A DNA stretch of 47,790 bases from Gammaproteobacteria bacterium (GTDB lineage: Bacteria > Pseudomonadota > Gammaproteobacteria > Steroidobacterales > Steroidobacteraceae): assembly GCA_028293765.1 (NCBI GenBank), contig JAQGOG010000085.1:1-47790 (forward strand), given 5' to 3'. Numbering within the stretch: position 1 is the first letter of the stretch; every line of letters begins with the position of its first letter. Both the position numbers and the translations under genes were made by a program. Under the pieces are notes generated by a model, which was not told the DNA's origin, ran no database searches, and saw nothing but the letters and a program-made list of their open reading frames with translations. Positions 1-9,104 of the stretch are shown piece by piece.

Positions 1-2
1 GA

Positions 3-464
3 GACATTCTTTACCATGAGCCTCGAGGCGTCTGTACCGACACTGTGAAGACGCTCGATGTCGTGAATCGACTGCTGCACCGGCGCGCGGTGGTGTTCCT
101 GATTTCGGATTTCGAGACGAGCGGCGACCCCAGCGCAGCCCGCGCGCAACTACGCCGAGCCGTCCGCCAGACCAATCGTCGTCACGACTTGATTGCGGTC
201 CATATCGAAGATCCACGCGAGAAAGAGCTCCCCAACGTCGGAATCATCGCGCTGGAAGACGCGGAAACCGGCGAGATCATCGAACTCGACACAGCGCGCG
301 CCACGGTGCGGAAGCGTTTCAACGAGCTTTCATTGGAGCGTGCGCTGCGTCTGAGGACCGATCTGCGAGCCGAGGGGGTCGACACCGTGCAACTACGGAC
401 GGATAAGCCCTACATTCCTCCACTGCAGCGATTCTTCAAATCGCGCGGCCGCCCACGCCCATGA
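3..464 (+). CDS. DUF58 domain protein, C-terminal part
   Basis: Cut by the left edge; about 153 residues are visible in the frame beginning at base 3. The reading frame is open through base 3, so the GTG at 45 is internal and not a start. The stretch ILYHEPRGVCTDT followed by RRAVVFLISDFE matches the C-terminal core of DUF58 proteins, a von Willebrand-like fold that usually sits between a MoxR AAA ATPase and the Bat VWA proteins. The stop overlaps the next start (ATGA at 461-464), so it belongs to the same operon as the DUF4381, BatA, BatB, BatD and BatE-like genes downstream. The MoxR gene would be expected upstream, outside the window. Family assignment is from motif and context; biochemical role is not established. 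Confidence 0.85.
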   Translation, partial: DILYHEPRGVCTDTVKTLDVVNRLLHRRAVVFLISDFETSGDPSAARAQLRRAVRQTNRRHDLIAVHIEDPREKELPNVGIIALEDAETGEIIELDTARATVRKRFNELSLERALRLRTDLRAEGVDTVQLRTDKPYIPPLQRFFKSRGRPRP

Positions 465-1036
465 AGGTGATTGTTTGCATCCGCCGCGTCGCACGAGGCT
501 GCGCGTGCTCCGCGTTACTGTTAGGACCCGCTTTAGCCGAAGCCGAAGAGGATATCCGCGACATTCGAGGGCTTAAGGCAGTGCCGGGGTCCTGGGTGTT
601 GCCTGCGGTGCTTGCGGGCGCGATCGTCGTTGCACTTTGCGCCTATCTCGTCTGGCGTCGGCGCCATCGCGAAACTCGCCGCCGGAGCCTTACGTTATCG
701 GAACAAGTTCTCGAGCGTTTGGACAACACCAGACCTCTGATGCGTCCCGCCACGGCACGGGAATTCGGGATCGCTGCATCCGAAGTGATACGAAACTACA
801 TCGAGAAGCGTTTCGACGTCATCGCAACTCAGCGAACCACCGAGGAGTTTCTGCAAACGCTGCTGCAGAGCTCGAATGAAACGCTCGCGCGTCACCGCTC
901 GCTGCTCGAAGAGTTCTTGCACGAGTGTGACCTCGTCAAATTCGCAGGGGCATCGTTGGCTGTCACGGATATGGAATCACTTTTCCGAAGCGCGCGCGGT
1001 TTCGTGCTGGAGACCGGCGAGCCGCCCGTCGCATGA
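461..1036 (+). CDS. DUF4381 family membrane protein
   Basis: A 191-aa protein with a hydrophobic N-terminus that may be a signal peptide, a short periplasmic stretch, one clear membrane segment at about residues 45-66 (WVLPAVLAGAIVVALCAYLV) followed by an Arg-rich cytoplasmic border, and a soluble helical C-terminal domain. The size, single membrane span and position between DUF58 and BatA are typical of DUF4381 proteins in Bat operons. The start ATG overlaps the DUF58 stop by four bases and its own stop overlaps the BatA start by four bases, which points to translational coupling. Its role is unknown beyond belonging to the MoxR/Bat assembly. No key residues are known to check. Confidence 0.8.
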   Translation: MKVIVCIRRVARGCACSALLLGPALAEAEEDIRDIRGLKAVPGSWVLPAVLAGAIVVALCAYLVWRRRHRETRRRSLTLSEQVLERLDNTRPLMRPATAREFGIAASEVIRNYIEKRFDVIATQRTTEEFLQTLLQSSNETLARHRSLLEEFLHECDLVKFAGASLAVTDMESLFRSARGFVLETGEPPVA

Positions 1037-2031
1037 TCCGGTTTCTGCAGCCCGAGTGGTTTTGGGCGTGGACCGTGCTGCCACTCATCGTCTTGTGGAG
1101 AGGTCGCCGGGGACCGGTCGCCGCGGTCGAATATTCCGATATCAGTCTCGCGCGAGACATCGCGCGCCGCACTCGGAGTCGGATCGGTGGGGTAGTTTGG
1201 CTTCTGCCGATCATCGCGGCGGCTCTCATGATCGTTGGGTTGGCCCGGCCGCAGCGCATGCACAGTCGCACTGAAGTTACGGCGAATGGAATTGACATCG
1301 TTCTCGGACTGGACGTTTCGGGTTCGATGCAAGCGCTCGATTTCACGGTCGATAACTACCGCGTCAACCGCATCGCCGTGGTCAAGTCGGTCGTCTCTAA
1401 ATTTATCGACGAGCGTCCCAACGACCGCATCGGTCTCATCGCTTTTGCCGCGTCACCGTATATCGTGAGTCCGCTCACTCTGGACCACGACTGGCTGCTC
1501 CAGAATCTCGAGCGTATCAACGTCGGCATCGGAGACGACGGTACGGCAATCGGCTCAGCCATCGCCGCGGCCGTGAATCATCTGCGCACGACGACGGCAA
1601 AGTCCAAGGTGGTCATTCTTTTGACGGACGGCGTCAACAACAGTGGCAAAATATCCCCGCTCGCTGCAGCGGAAGCAGCCCGAGCCTTGGGCGTGAAGGT
1701 ATACACCATCGGCGTCGGCGTACGTGGGAAGGCACCCATTCCCGTCAGGGACGAAGCAGGCAAGATTCGCGTGATCATGGCGAATGTGGACATCGATGAA
1801 AAGACACTGCAGGCGGTAGCCAGTGAAACCGGCGGCCTGTTCTATCGAGCGACCGATACGGATTCGCTGCAGAAAATCTATGAACAGATCAATCATTACG
1901 AAACATCGGCGCAGGCCGTGCAGAAATTCGAGCACGTGGAAGAGCTCTATAGGTGGCCCCTGTTCCCATCGCTGGGCTTACTCGGACTGGGGGTAGTCTT
2001 GCAGCAAACGAGGTTTCGCAGGTTACCGTGA
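1033..2031 (+). CDS. batA: BatA-like VWA domain membrane protein
   Basis: A 332-aa inner-membrane protein. Membrane segments are predicted near residues 10-22, 53-70 and 312-328. The VWA domain between them keeps a full metal-ion-dependent adhesion site: DVSGS with D94, S96 and S98, the DGT around residue 171, and LLTDG around D199. This is the usual BatA layout (two N-terminal helices, periplasmic or cytoplasmic VWA, C-terminal helix). Bat proteins were named for aerotolerance in Bacteroides, and a metal-dependent scaffold role with a MoxR ATPase is generally supposed rather than proven. It overlaps both neighbours by four bases (ATGA at 1033, GTGA at 2028). Confidence 0.9.
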   Translation: MIRFLQPEWFWAWTVLPLIVLWRGRRGPVAAVEYSDISLARDIARRTRSRIGGVVWLLPIIAAALMIVGLARPQRMHSRTEVTANGIDIVLGLDVSGSMQALDFTVDNYRVNRIAVVKSVVSKFIDERPNDRIGLIAFAASPYIVSPLTLDHDWLLQNLERINVGIGDDGTAIGSAIAAAVNHLRTTTAKSKVVILLTDGVNNSGKISPLAAAEAARALGVKVYTIGVGVRGKAPIPVRDEAGKIRVIMANVDIDEKTLQAVASETGGLFYRATDTDSLQKIYEQINHYETSAQAVQKFEHVEELYRWPLFPSLGLLGLGVVLQQTRFRRLP

Positions 2032-3962
2032 AGTTCAGCGAACCAAACTGGCTGCTGGCCGGGCTGCTGACGTGCATCGTGCTGATCGCAATGTGGCGTC
2101 GGTACGACGTTCGGCAGCAAACGGCGCTCGCTGAATTCGTCGCGCCGCACCTGCGACAGAGGCTTACCGGCTCGGTGTCCAGAGTCGGCCGCTTTGTGCA
2201 GCGCGGCCTGCTCTCAGCCTCCATCCTGTGTCTTTTCGCGGCGCTCGCGGGTCCTGAGTTCGGATATCATTGGGAACGAATCAGCCGCCGCGGCAACGAA
2301 GTCGTCTTCGCGATCGACACGTCGCGAAGTATGTTGACTCCCGATGTAAAACCCAACCGATTGACGCGCGCAAAGCTGGCGATCAATGACATGGCAAGGC
2401 AATTGGATGGCGACGGGATCGGCATCGTGGCATTCGCGGGCAGCGCTTTTCTCGTCTGTCCGCTGACGCTCGACTATGGCGCTTTCCAACAGTCCCTGGA
2501 CGCGGTCGATGTTCACACGATTCCGCTAGGAGGTACCAACATCTCGAGTGCCATACAGGCCGCGCGCGCGGCGCTTCGCCGCCGTCCTGGAAGCGACAAA
2601 ATCCTGATATTGGTAACGGATGGCGAGAATCTCGAAGGGCACGCCTCAACCGCGGCCGAAGAGGCAGCGAAACAGGACGGCCTCAAGATCTACACGGTTG
2701 GCATCGGTACCGCGGAGGGCGCTCTCATCCCCTTACCGTCGGATCAAGGGGGCGACTTCGTCAAGGATGACACGGGTGCCCTGGTGAGATCGCATCTCGA
2801 CGAGGGCGGATTGAAAGCTATCGCCTCCGCCACGGGTGGCGCATACGTGCACCTCGAGGGCCAGGGTGAGGATTTTGATGGTTTTCTGAAGACAGTATTC
2901 GGCGCGGTGTCGAAGCATGACCTGGTTTATAGACAGCAGAAGATTTACACGCAGCGCTATCAATGGCCACTGGCAGCATCCTTGGTCATGTTGTTGGCCA
3001 GCCTTGTGGTGGGCACGCGTCGCGCTAGCCGCCGGCGGACGGCAGCGGTGTCGCGCGCGGTCGCCATGGTGGCCGTGATGGGAGTGCTGGTCATTCCGAT
3101 GCGTTCCGAGAGCGCCGATCAGACCAACACCCTTGGCGGACCGGCCGATGCCAAGACGCCACGCGTGGAATACAACGTGGGTACGTCTGCGTATCGAGCT
3201 GGAAAGTTTCCCCGGGCAACCCAGGCATTCCAAAAATCGATCGAGGCCGCACCGGCGAGCGACGCAAAGCGCCTGTTAGATCAGGAGGATGCTTACTACA
3301 ACCTCGGCAATACGCTGTATCGCGTGGGTCAGCAGCTCGAAAAGTCCGCTCCGCAGGAGGCGATACAAAAATGGACCGATGCGGTGAAGGCATACGAAAC
3401 GGCGTTACAGCTGCGCGGTGATGACGCCGATAGCAAATACAACCGCGACTTCGTCAAGCGGAAGATTGACGCGCTCCGGCAGCCACCCGATCAGGGCGGG
3501 GGCCAAGGTGGAGGCAATGGTCAGGGCGGCGGCCAGGGACAAGATCAACAACAGGGCCGCGGTCAGGGACAGGGACAACCTCCGCCGCAAGGACAACCTC
3601 CACCGCAGGGGCAGCCGCCCCGGTCGCCGCCGCAAAACTCGGGAAATGACTCACCGCCGCCGCCAGGTCAGCATCCCGGCTCGCCGCCGAACCCCCCAGC
3701 GCCGACGGAGGATCGACCGTCGCCAAATGCGGCGCAGGGGGCACCGCGACCTGCGCCATCGGCTTCCACGCGGGCCGACGAAGGCAATGGCGATGATGAG
3801 AAGCACCCGGCACAAGATCAGCGCGCGCCCGGGCAAATGAGCGTTACGGAAGCCCGCGAGCTTTTGGACTCCGCCAAATCGGACGAACACCACTCGCTCC
3901 TGGTGCCATCAGGCCCGCGGGCTCCGGACTCTGCGCCGGACAAAGCATTCAAGAATTGGTAA
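2028..3962 (+). CDS. batB: BatB-BatC fusion: VWA, TPR and Gln/Gly/Pro-rich tail
   Basis: A 644-aa protein starting at GTG 2028, chosen because it overlaps the BatA stop (GTGA) and gives a clean N-terminal membrane segment; the frame is open further upstream inside batA. Two N-terminal helices (about 8-23 and 58-75) precede a VWA domain with an intact DTSRS metal site (D97, S99, S101) and LVTDGEN. A third helix follows near 330-345 and another hydrophobic stretch near 355-375. After it comes a BatC-like TPR region beginning at VEYNVGTSAYRAGKF. The last 150 residues or so are low-complexity Gly/Gln/Pro repeats, probably disordered. BatB and BatC are separate genes in many species, so this is a fused form. 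Confidence 0.88.
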   Translation: MKFSEPNWLLAGLLTCIVLIAMWRRYDVRQQTALAEFVAPHLRQRLTGSVSRVGRFVQRGLLSASILCLFAALAGPEFGYHWERISRRGNEVVFAIDTSRSMLTPDVKPNRLTRAKLAINDMARQLDGDGIGIVAFAGSAFLVCPLTLDYGAFQQSLDAVDVHTIPLGGTNISSAIQAARAALRRRPGSDKILILVTDGENLEGHASTAAEEAAKQDGLKIYTVGIGTAEGALIPLPSDQGGDFVKDDTGALVRSHLDEGGLKAIASATGGAYVHLEGQGEDFDGFLKTVFGAVSKHDLVYRQQKIYTQRYQWPLAASLVMLLASLVVGTRRASRRRTAAVSRAVAMVAVMGVLVIPMRSESADQTNTLGGPADAKTPRVEYNVGTSAYRAGKFPRATQAFQKSIEAAPASDAKRLLDQEDAYYNLGNTLYRVGQQLEKSAPQEAIQKWTDAVKAYETALQLRGDDADSKYNRDFVKRKIDALRQPPDQGGGQGGGNGQGGGQGQDQQQGRGQGQGQPPPQGQPPPQGQPPRSPPQNSGNDSPPPPGQHPGSPPNPPAPTEDRPSPNAAQGAPRPAPSASTRADEGNGDDEKHPAQDQRAPGQMSVTEARELLDSAKSDEHHSLLVPSGPRAPDSAPDKAFKNW

Positions 3963-5794
3963 TGCGAACCCGGCCTATGCACTGGAGCAAGGTGATTGTC
4001 GCAATCCTGGGCCTGCTTGCTCCGATTGCGATCGCGAACGCGCTGGCGATGGCAGACGGGATGGCGGACGCGTCCCTAGCCTATGAAACCGTAGAACCTT
4101 CGCGCATCAGACTGGGCGATTCGGCGATGATCCGAGTGACGAGCTTGGACGGTTACCTGAAAAGCGTCCCGTTACCGACCGTCCCCGGACTGACATTCGA
4201 GATACTAGGACGATCGCAGGGTCTCGAGTTCGTCAACGGTAAATCGATCCCTTCGACGTACATCCTGATCCGTGTCACGCCGCAATTCGTGGGTCTGTTC
4301 AGCATTCCCGGACTCACGCCGAAATCGCATTCTCTCGGACTGGAGGTTGTCCGTGGCGATGAACCCAATCCTTACGCCTTCCGCAGTCACAAACAATTCC
4401 CCCCACCGCTGCCGGTGTCGCCTGCTCCGCTCCCGAAAGGCATTCAGCTGAAAGCCGGCGGCGCGGCTTTCGTCCAACTGGTCATGCCGACACGCGCCGT
4501 ATATGTGGGCGAAAGCGTGCCGGTCGATATCGAAGTGGGCGTACGCCCGGGAATCGTCACGTCGATGAATGGCCTGCCCGCGCTCAGTGGCGGTGACTTC
4601 ACGCTCAACAATCTCTCAAAACAACCCAAACGCCGCGACCAGGTCATCGAAGGTAGCCCCTTCGTGGTCATGACGTGGCACAGCGTGCTCGCTGCGGTGA
4701 AGCCAGGCGATTTTTCTTTGTCGGTGGAAACGCCGCTCAGTGTGAGGATCAACACGCAGTCGGCCGAGGATATCGCGATGGCGGCCAGGATGGGTTGGCC
4801 ATTCTTGCAAAGTATGTACAACGGAATCGCTCCAAAAGACATCACGATCGCGAGCCCCTCATCCGGGCTGAAGGTCTTGCCGCTGCCCACGCAGGGGCAA
4901 CCCAAGGACTTCAGTGGAGCCGTCGGCGACTTCCAGGTATCGAGCGACATTGCGCCCGCCCGCGTAGCGGCGGGGGATCCGCTCACTCTTCGCCTGCACA
5001 TCAGCGGTGTCGGGAACTTCGATCGGGTCGATGCAACGATGTTCGATCGTCTCGATCGTTGGAAAACTTACCCGGCGAAATCCTCCTTTAGCCCGAGTGA
5101 TGCGGTCGGATACAAGGGTGAGAAAGTGTTCGAACAACCGCTGATCGCGGCGCAACCCGGCGAGCAAACAATTCCCGGACTCGAGTTCAGTTATTTCAAT
5201 CCCAACACGCAACATTATGAGCGTGCGCACACACAGCCAGTCAAAGTGATGATCGCCGCCTCGCTGGCCGATAGCTCACTCAGTGCGCTGGCCGGGGCCC
5301 AGAGCCTGAACGGCGCCCCCACGAATCAATCCGCCCGGGGCTTGCGCCCCGACCACCCGCGGCCGAAAAGCTCGGTGAGCGAGCTGAGACCGCTCTACTT
5401 CCAGGCACCGTTTCTGGCTGTTCCGGCAACACTTGCCTTGATTCTGGCGGGGAGTTGGTTCGCAGTGCGCCCCAACCCCGCGCGCGCCACCTCGAAATCA
5501 GCCGAGCGTGCGCTCGCACAGTTGGACGCGGCAGCGCAATCCGGTGATTCTTCCTCATTCTTCGCAGTGGCGCGAACAGCACTCCTGCAAACATTTGCCG
5601 CGCGGTGGCAGATGTCTCCCGATCAAATCACTGTAGCAGAGCTGAAGGCGCGGCTGGGCCCGGCAGGCGAGGACATCGAAAGGCTTTGCGCGCTCGCCGA
5701 CGAGGCGAAGTATTCGGGTTACGAGCCGGGGAGCACGGATTTTCAGCGTTGGCTCAGACTGATTCGCGGCCAGCTCACAGGCGCTAGGGCGTAA
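3962..5794 (+). CDS. batD: BatD-like protein (oxygen tolerance family)
   Basis: A 610-aa secreted, membrane-anchored protein. The ATG at 3962 shares its A with the preceding stop TAA; a TTG two codons earlier is possible but less likely. A signal peptide covers about residues 7-30. A long beta-rich periplasmic region (about 35-430) has the BatD pattern, including the conserved opening EPSRIRLGDSAMIRV. One membrane segment lies near 475-495 (PATLALILAGSWFAV) and a cytoplasmic tail of about 110 residues follows. It sits between BatB/C and the BatE-like gene, as in other Bat clusters. Molecular activity is unknown. Confidence 0.85.
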   Translation: MRTRPMHWSKVIVAILGLLAPIAIANALAMADGMADASLAYETVEPSRIRLGDSAMIRVTSLDGYLKSVPLPTVPGLTFEILGRSQGLEFVNGKSIPSTYILIRVTPQFVGLFSIPGLTPKSHSLGLEVVRGDEPNPYAFRSHKQFPPPLPVSPAPLPKGIQLKAGGAAFVQLVMPTRAVYVGESVPVDIEVGVRPGIVTSMNGLPALSGGDFTLNNLSKQPKRRDQVIEGSPFVVMTWHSVLAAVKPGDFSLSVETPLSVRINTQSAEDIAMAARMGWPFLQSMYNGIAPKDITIASPSSGLKVLPLPTQGQPKDFSGAVGDFQVSSDIAPARVAAGDPLTLRLHISGVGNFDRVDATMFDRLDRWKTYPAKSSFSPSDAVGYKGEKVFEQPLIAAQPGEQTIPGLEFSYFNPNTQHYERAHTQPVKVMIAASLADSSLSALAGAQSLNGAPTNQSARGLRPDHPRPKSSVSELRPLYFQAPFLAVPATLALILAGSWFAVRPNPARATSKSAERALAQLDAAAQSGDSSSFFAVARTALLQTFAARWQMSPDQITVAELKARLGPAGEDIERLCALADEAKYSGYEPGSTDFQRWLRLIRGQLTGARA

Positions 5795-6490
5795 ATGCGC
5801 GCGCCAAAGATAGCGGTGCTGATCGTAGGTCTCGCGCTTTCGTGCGGGCAGACGCTCGCGCAGCCATCGCAGCCGCGGTACTCGGCAGATGGCCTTTACA
5901 ACTTGGCTAACTCATACGCGCGGGCCGGAAAGCCGGGATTGGCAGTGCTCAACTATGAGCGCGCCTCGCTGATGGCGCCCGATGACGCGGACATCAATGC
6001 AAATCTGGAGTACGTCCGTGCCTCCGCACATGTGCCTACGGAGCCGCGCACCCGTTTTGTGCGAATTGCCCAAGCCGCAAACCCCACCTTAGCGGCTTGG
6101 ATCGGCGTCCTGGGAATTGCTCTTGTCGGGGTGGGACTGCTGGCGAGAAAGCTTGCGCCGCGATTTCAATGGTTATGGGCCGGCGGTATCCTGCTCGGCG
6201 TCGCACTGATTGCTCTGACCGTGTCCAACGCGATGCTGGCGTGGCCGCGAATGCACGAGGCAGTCGTCCTCATCAACCAGACGCCGGCGCGCATATCCCC
6301 AGTGCCAATGGGTGACACGGCATTTGTATTGCGGGAAGCGGAGACTGTCACGATGACAGCGGAGCACGAGGATTTCATACTCATTCGCACTCGCGGTGGC
6401 CTCTCAGGGTGGGTCGCTCGTGCGAGTCTCGGCACCGTCGTGCCGCAAGTTGGCGTCTATCCCCTTCAGTCGAAGCGAAGCCCGCGGTAG
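5795..6490 (+). CDS. batE: BatE-like TPR and SH3 membrane protein
   Basis: A 231-aa protein whose ATG directly follows the BatD stop. It has a signal peptide (about 1-22), TPR-like helices (GLYNLANSYARAGK, about 30-75), two membrane segments (about 100-118 and 126-146), and a C-terminal bacterial SH3-like domain (about 155-220) including an ILIRTRGGLSGWV strand pattern. This TPR-TM-TM-SH3 architecture is that of BatE proteins. It is the last gene of the Bat operon; no strong terminator hairpin with a T tract is evident just after it. Exact function unknown. Confidence 0.8.
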   Translation: MRAPKIAVLIVGLALSCGQTLAQPSQPRYSADGLYNLANSYARAGKPGLAVLNYERASLMAPDDADINANLEYVRASAHVPTEPRTRFVRIAQAANPTLAAWIGVLGIALVGVGLLARKLAPRFQWLWAGGILLGVALIALTVSNAMLAWPRMHEAVVLINQTPARISPVPMGDTAFVLREAETVTMTAEHEDFILIRTRGGLSGWVARASLGTVVPQVGVYPLQSKRSPR

Positions 6491-6670
6491 ACGCGTTGCT
6501 CGCGCCATGTCCTCGCCGTGTATGGCTCAGCTCGGCACAGCGTGCGAAGTGATTCGGCCCATACCCCATGCACGCCAAGGTGACCCAGCGACCGGTCATA
6601 CAGCCTCGACGCATGCCAACTTCTAATCCAAGCGAAGCCAGGTGTAAGCGATTGATGGCACGAGGGAAAC

Positions 6671-6719
6671 TGGTGGCCAGGGGTGGAATTGCACCACCGA
6701 CACGCGGATTTTCAGTCCG
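6671..6719 (-). repeat. Truncated tRNA-Phe 3' half (att-like direct repeat)
   Basis: These 49 bases match 14166-14214, the 3' half of tRNA-Phe including encoded CCA, acceptor strand, T arm, variable region and anticodon arm, with a single difference (C at 6692 where the intact gene has A). The match stops abruptly after the anticodon stem. It lies in the same orientation as the intact gene, making a direct repeat about 7.5 kb apart, the pattern left by integration of an element into a tRNA 3' end. Just past the match, TTTCAGT (6710-6716) pairs with ACTGAAA (6722-6728), so the junction can also form a small hairpin. It cannot encode a functional tRNA. Confidence 0.9.
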
Positions 6720-6772
6720 GAACTGAAATCGAGGCAGGTCTCTGAACGTGCGGCATTTTATCCGGTCACGTA

Positions 6773-6827
6773 GTGGAATATTGGATAAGGGGTTGATCTA
6801 TCGTGAAGTGGCGTTGCGATATTCCAC
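6773..6827. repeat. Inverted repeat near the island boundary
   Basis: GTGGAATAT at 6773-6781 is exactly inverted as ATATTCCAC at 6819-6827, with 37 bases between. It lies about 50 bases inside the island from the tRNA-like repeat. It could be a protein-binding site of the former element or a hairpin; there is no T tract to suggest a terminator. Confidence 0.5.
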
Positions 6828-7146
6828 AGTCTCCACGACGCGTTGCGAATTGCCCCCACGGCACTCGCGTAAGCACGCTTGCTCCGATGTTCGATACTTG
6901 TATCTTGGTTTCCTGGCGGCGACCTTCCGTTTCCGGGTTCATACGCCGGTCAGCGCGGCCGCAGCGACTAGCTGTTGTCGACGTACCCTAGCGGACCCGC
7001 GTTGCCCTCCGCCGAGCGAAAGCTGATCGACATCGATTCGGCCAAGCTCAATTCGCAACTGTTCGCCGTCTCCATCTTGCGTCGCCTCAAATGCAAGAGG
7101 CCGGTTTGCGGTCCGACCTCTTGCGAATCCCAAACGAGCGGCGCGT

Positions 7147-9075
7147 CTACGGAGCCAGCTCGCTAATCCTTGTCGCCCAGTTCCCCAGGGACGTCCGCGT
7201 CCCGCCACAAGAGCCAATAGCACCGGTGAGATATTGCGCCAATGTGCAGGTCTGAGCGATGTACTCCGACGCGATCCAGATCGACGTGCCGTCTGTTACC
7301 GCCGCGCCGTAGTCACCCCAGCGCGTCCGCGGCGGATCGCCTACGAATGCCTTGTAGCTGGTGAAGCCATCCGTCGGGCCCAAACCTTCTGCCGCGACAT
7401 GGATCGCACCAACAGAACCGCTGGCGTTGATCGGCGCATAGCCTGCACTTGGATAGTGGTCTCCACCTACGACGGTAAAGGCAATTACTCCTCTGCCGTT
7501 TGCGCCGACCGCGATTGCTGGGTAGGTGAGGTTGTTATTTGCGAGCGCCAGGTAGCCCTGCTTCTTGACCTGACCTTCGACCTTACCCGCGCCGTTGATC
7601 TTGGGACTTACGGCGAACCACGCAACCCCCGCCTTTAGTTGGCCGTTGACCTGAACGCCTGTGGCGGCCGAACCCCACAGCGTGCCATTTGCGTACCAAG
7701 TTTGCTGCATGCGCGTGTCGCTGGCGTCGGGGTGCGACTCGACTTCATCGTGCGCCGGCTCGGGTGGGTTGAATAAGAGCTGCCAGCAGCCCGGGCCGAA
7801 TACCGTCGGTATTGTCGTATCGTTGATGCATTGACCAAGTGGAAAATCGCCTGGCTTCTGATTTGCCTTCGGCGGGTCAACATACGTCTGGCTGTTGATC
7901 GTTCGACTCGTGATCCCGAGCGCCGGCGTCGTTGAGTTAAGGGACGCCGTATTCGTTACTGCAAAGAGGCCGATTCGCCGGGCCGTACAGTACGCGAGAG
8001 GGCAAACATCCGCGATCGTGCTAAGGAAGTATTCGGTGTCGTTGCGCTCGCTCGAATAATTCCCCACCGGGGAGGTCGCGGGCCATACGGTAAACCCCGG
8101 CAGGCCGTCGACGTGCAGGTTTTCGACGAGCGTAACGCTGATGCTTGCGGGGTGGGCGGCAAGTTGTGCCTTGGACAGTGCGAAGACCTGCGAAGCGTTG
8201 AAGTTCGGGCCGAACAGATCGTACTCGTTGGTCGTGATGTAAATGCCGTTACGATCGGCGCCGATGTGGGGGTAGTCCTGGAAGCACGGGCCCGGGGTTG
8301 CACCGTCGAGCGTGCATCCATGGTCTGGCGTTCCGTCGGTGCCGTCATTCTGGGCGGGTATGTAATAGATCGTCCACGAGCCTGTCGGGTCACCGGTGTT
8401 GCTCACCGCAACATCGATCGTATTCTTGCCATTGAAGTCGCCAGTTGTTCCGACATGGTGAAGCGTCGTGATTGCGACCACGAACCGGTTGTTGTCTGGG
8501 TCATAGTGGCAGATTGGGTCGATCACGTCCGCGCCGAACGCACCCGTCGTGCGGTTAATTGCAGCTGCGTACCCGAAGAATGGATTCAACGCCTGCACGG
8601 CAGTCAGCGCAGTGCCATTCGTATCGAACACCCGCAGCACGCTGTTGGTCGCTTCGACCACGAAACCGTTGCCGACGCATAGCGCCTGGTCGGGCGGCTC
8701 GATCGAGAATTGATTGCCGCCGTTGGCAAGCCGCTGCTGGCGATGATTCAGTCCGTCAAAGCTAAGGCTCAGCTCTGGATTCCCGCCCGCGAGGAGACTC
8801 GTCGGCACGATCGGGGTATCCAGTGGGTGCTTGGGAAGCTTGCCGCGGCCGTGTCGGGGGCGGTTGAAGTTACCCGGAGCGTCAGATGCCAGGGCGTCCG
8901 GCATGAGTTCCGGATACTGAAGTTGGTCCGTTCCCGGACTGTCAGCGCGCATGCTGGAAGTGGCGCCTGCCGGAATCTGCCGTGTCGTTCCTGCGGCATT
9001 TGCAGATGCGACAACGAGAATCCCTACAAGCAGCGCAAAGGGCGGCAGGGCGCCGCGATTCAGAAACCGTTTCAT
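7147..9075 (-). CDS. Secreted protein of unknown function, possible beta-propeller
   Basis: A 642-aa protein with a clear signal peptide (about residues 1-27, ending near SANA) and a strong purine-rich ribosome site (GGGGGGAAG) just before the ATG at 9075. The mature part is rich in Gly, Asn, Thr and aromatic residues with repeated segments such as PICHYDPDNNRFVVAI, HIGADRNGIYITTNEYD and RWGDYGAAVTDGTSIWIASE. That spacing suggests blades of a beta-propeller or BNR-like fold, but I do not recognise a named family or catalytic residues. Several Cys residues suggest disulfides. It lies inside the putative tRNA-Phe island, 29 bases downstream of a methyltransferase pseudogene on the same strand. 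Likely exported; function not assigned. Confidence 0.75.
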   Translation of the reverse strand: MKRFLNRGALPPFALLVGILVVASANAAGTTRQIPAGATSSMRADSPGTDQLQYPELMPDALASDAPGNFNRPRHGRGKLPKHPLDTPIVPTSLLAGGNPELSLSFDGLNHRQQRLANGGNQFSIEPPDQALCVGNGFVVEATNSVLRVFDTNGTALTAVQALNPFFGYAAAINRTTGAFGADVIDPICHYDPDNNRFVVAITTLHHVGTTGDFNGKNTIDVAVSNTGDPTGSWTIYYIPAQNDGTDGTPDHGCTLDGATPGPCFQDYPHIGADRNGIYITTNEYDLFGPNFNASQVFALSKAQLAAHPASISVTLVENLHVDGLPGFTVWPATSPVGNYSSERNDTEYFLSTIADVCPLAYCTARRIGLFAVTNTASLNSTTPALGITSRTINSQTYVDPPKANQKPGDFPLGQCINDTTIPTVFGPGCWQLLFNPPEPAHDEVESHPDASDTRMQQTWYANGTLWGSAATGVQVNGQLKAGVAWFAVSPKINGAGKVEGQVKKQGYLALANNNLTYPAIAVGANGRGVIAFTVVGGDHYPSAGYAPINASGSVGAIHVAAEGLGPTDGFTSYKAFVGDPPRTRWGDYGAAVTDGTSIWIASEYIAQTCTLAQYLTGAIGSCGGTRTSLGNWATRISELAP

Positions 9076-9104
9076 GGTCTTCCCCCCCTTTTAAACGATT
9101 CTAA

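Larger units (their letters stand above)
6491..7146. other. Non-coding gap holding the left island boundary
   Basis: About 650 bases between the Bat operon and the converging 642-aa gene. I see no convincing gene: short frames here lack family motifs and overlap each other. It contains the truncated tRNA-Phe copy at 6671-6719 and the inverted repeat at 6773/6827, both listed separately. The left boundary of the putative island lies here. Confidence 0.6.
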
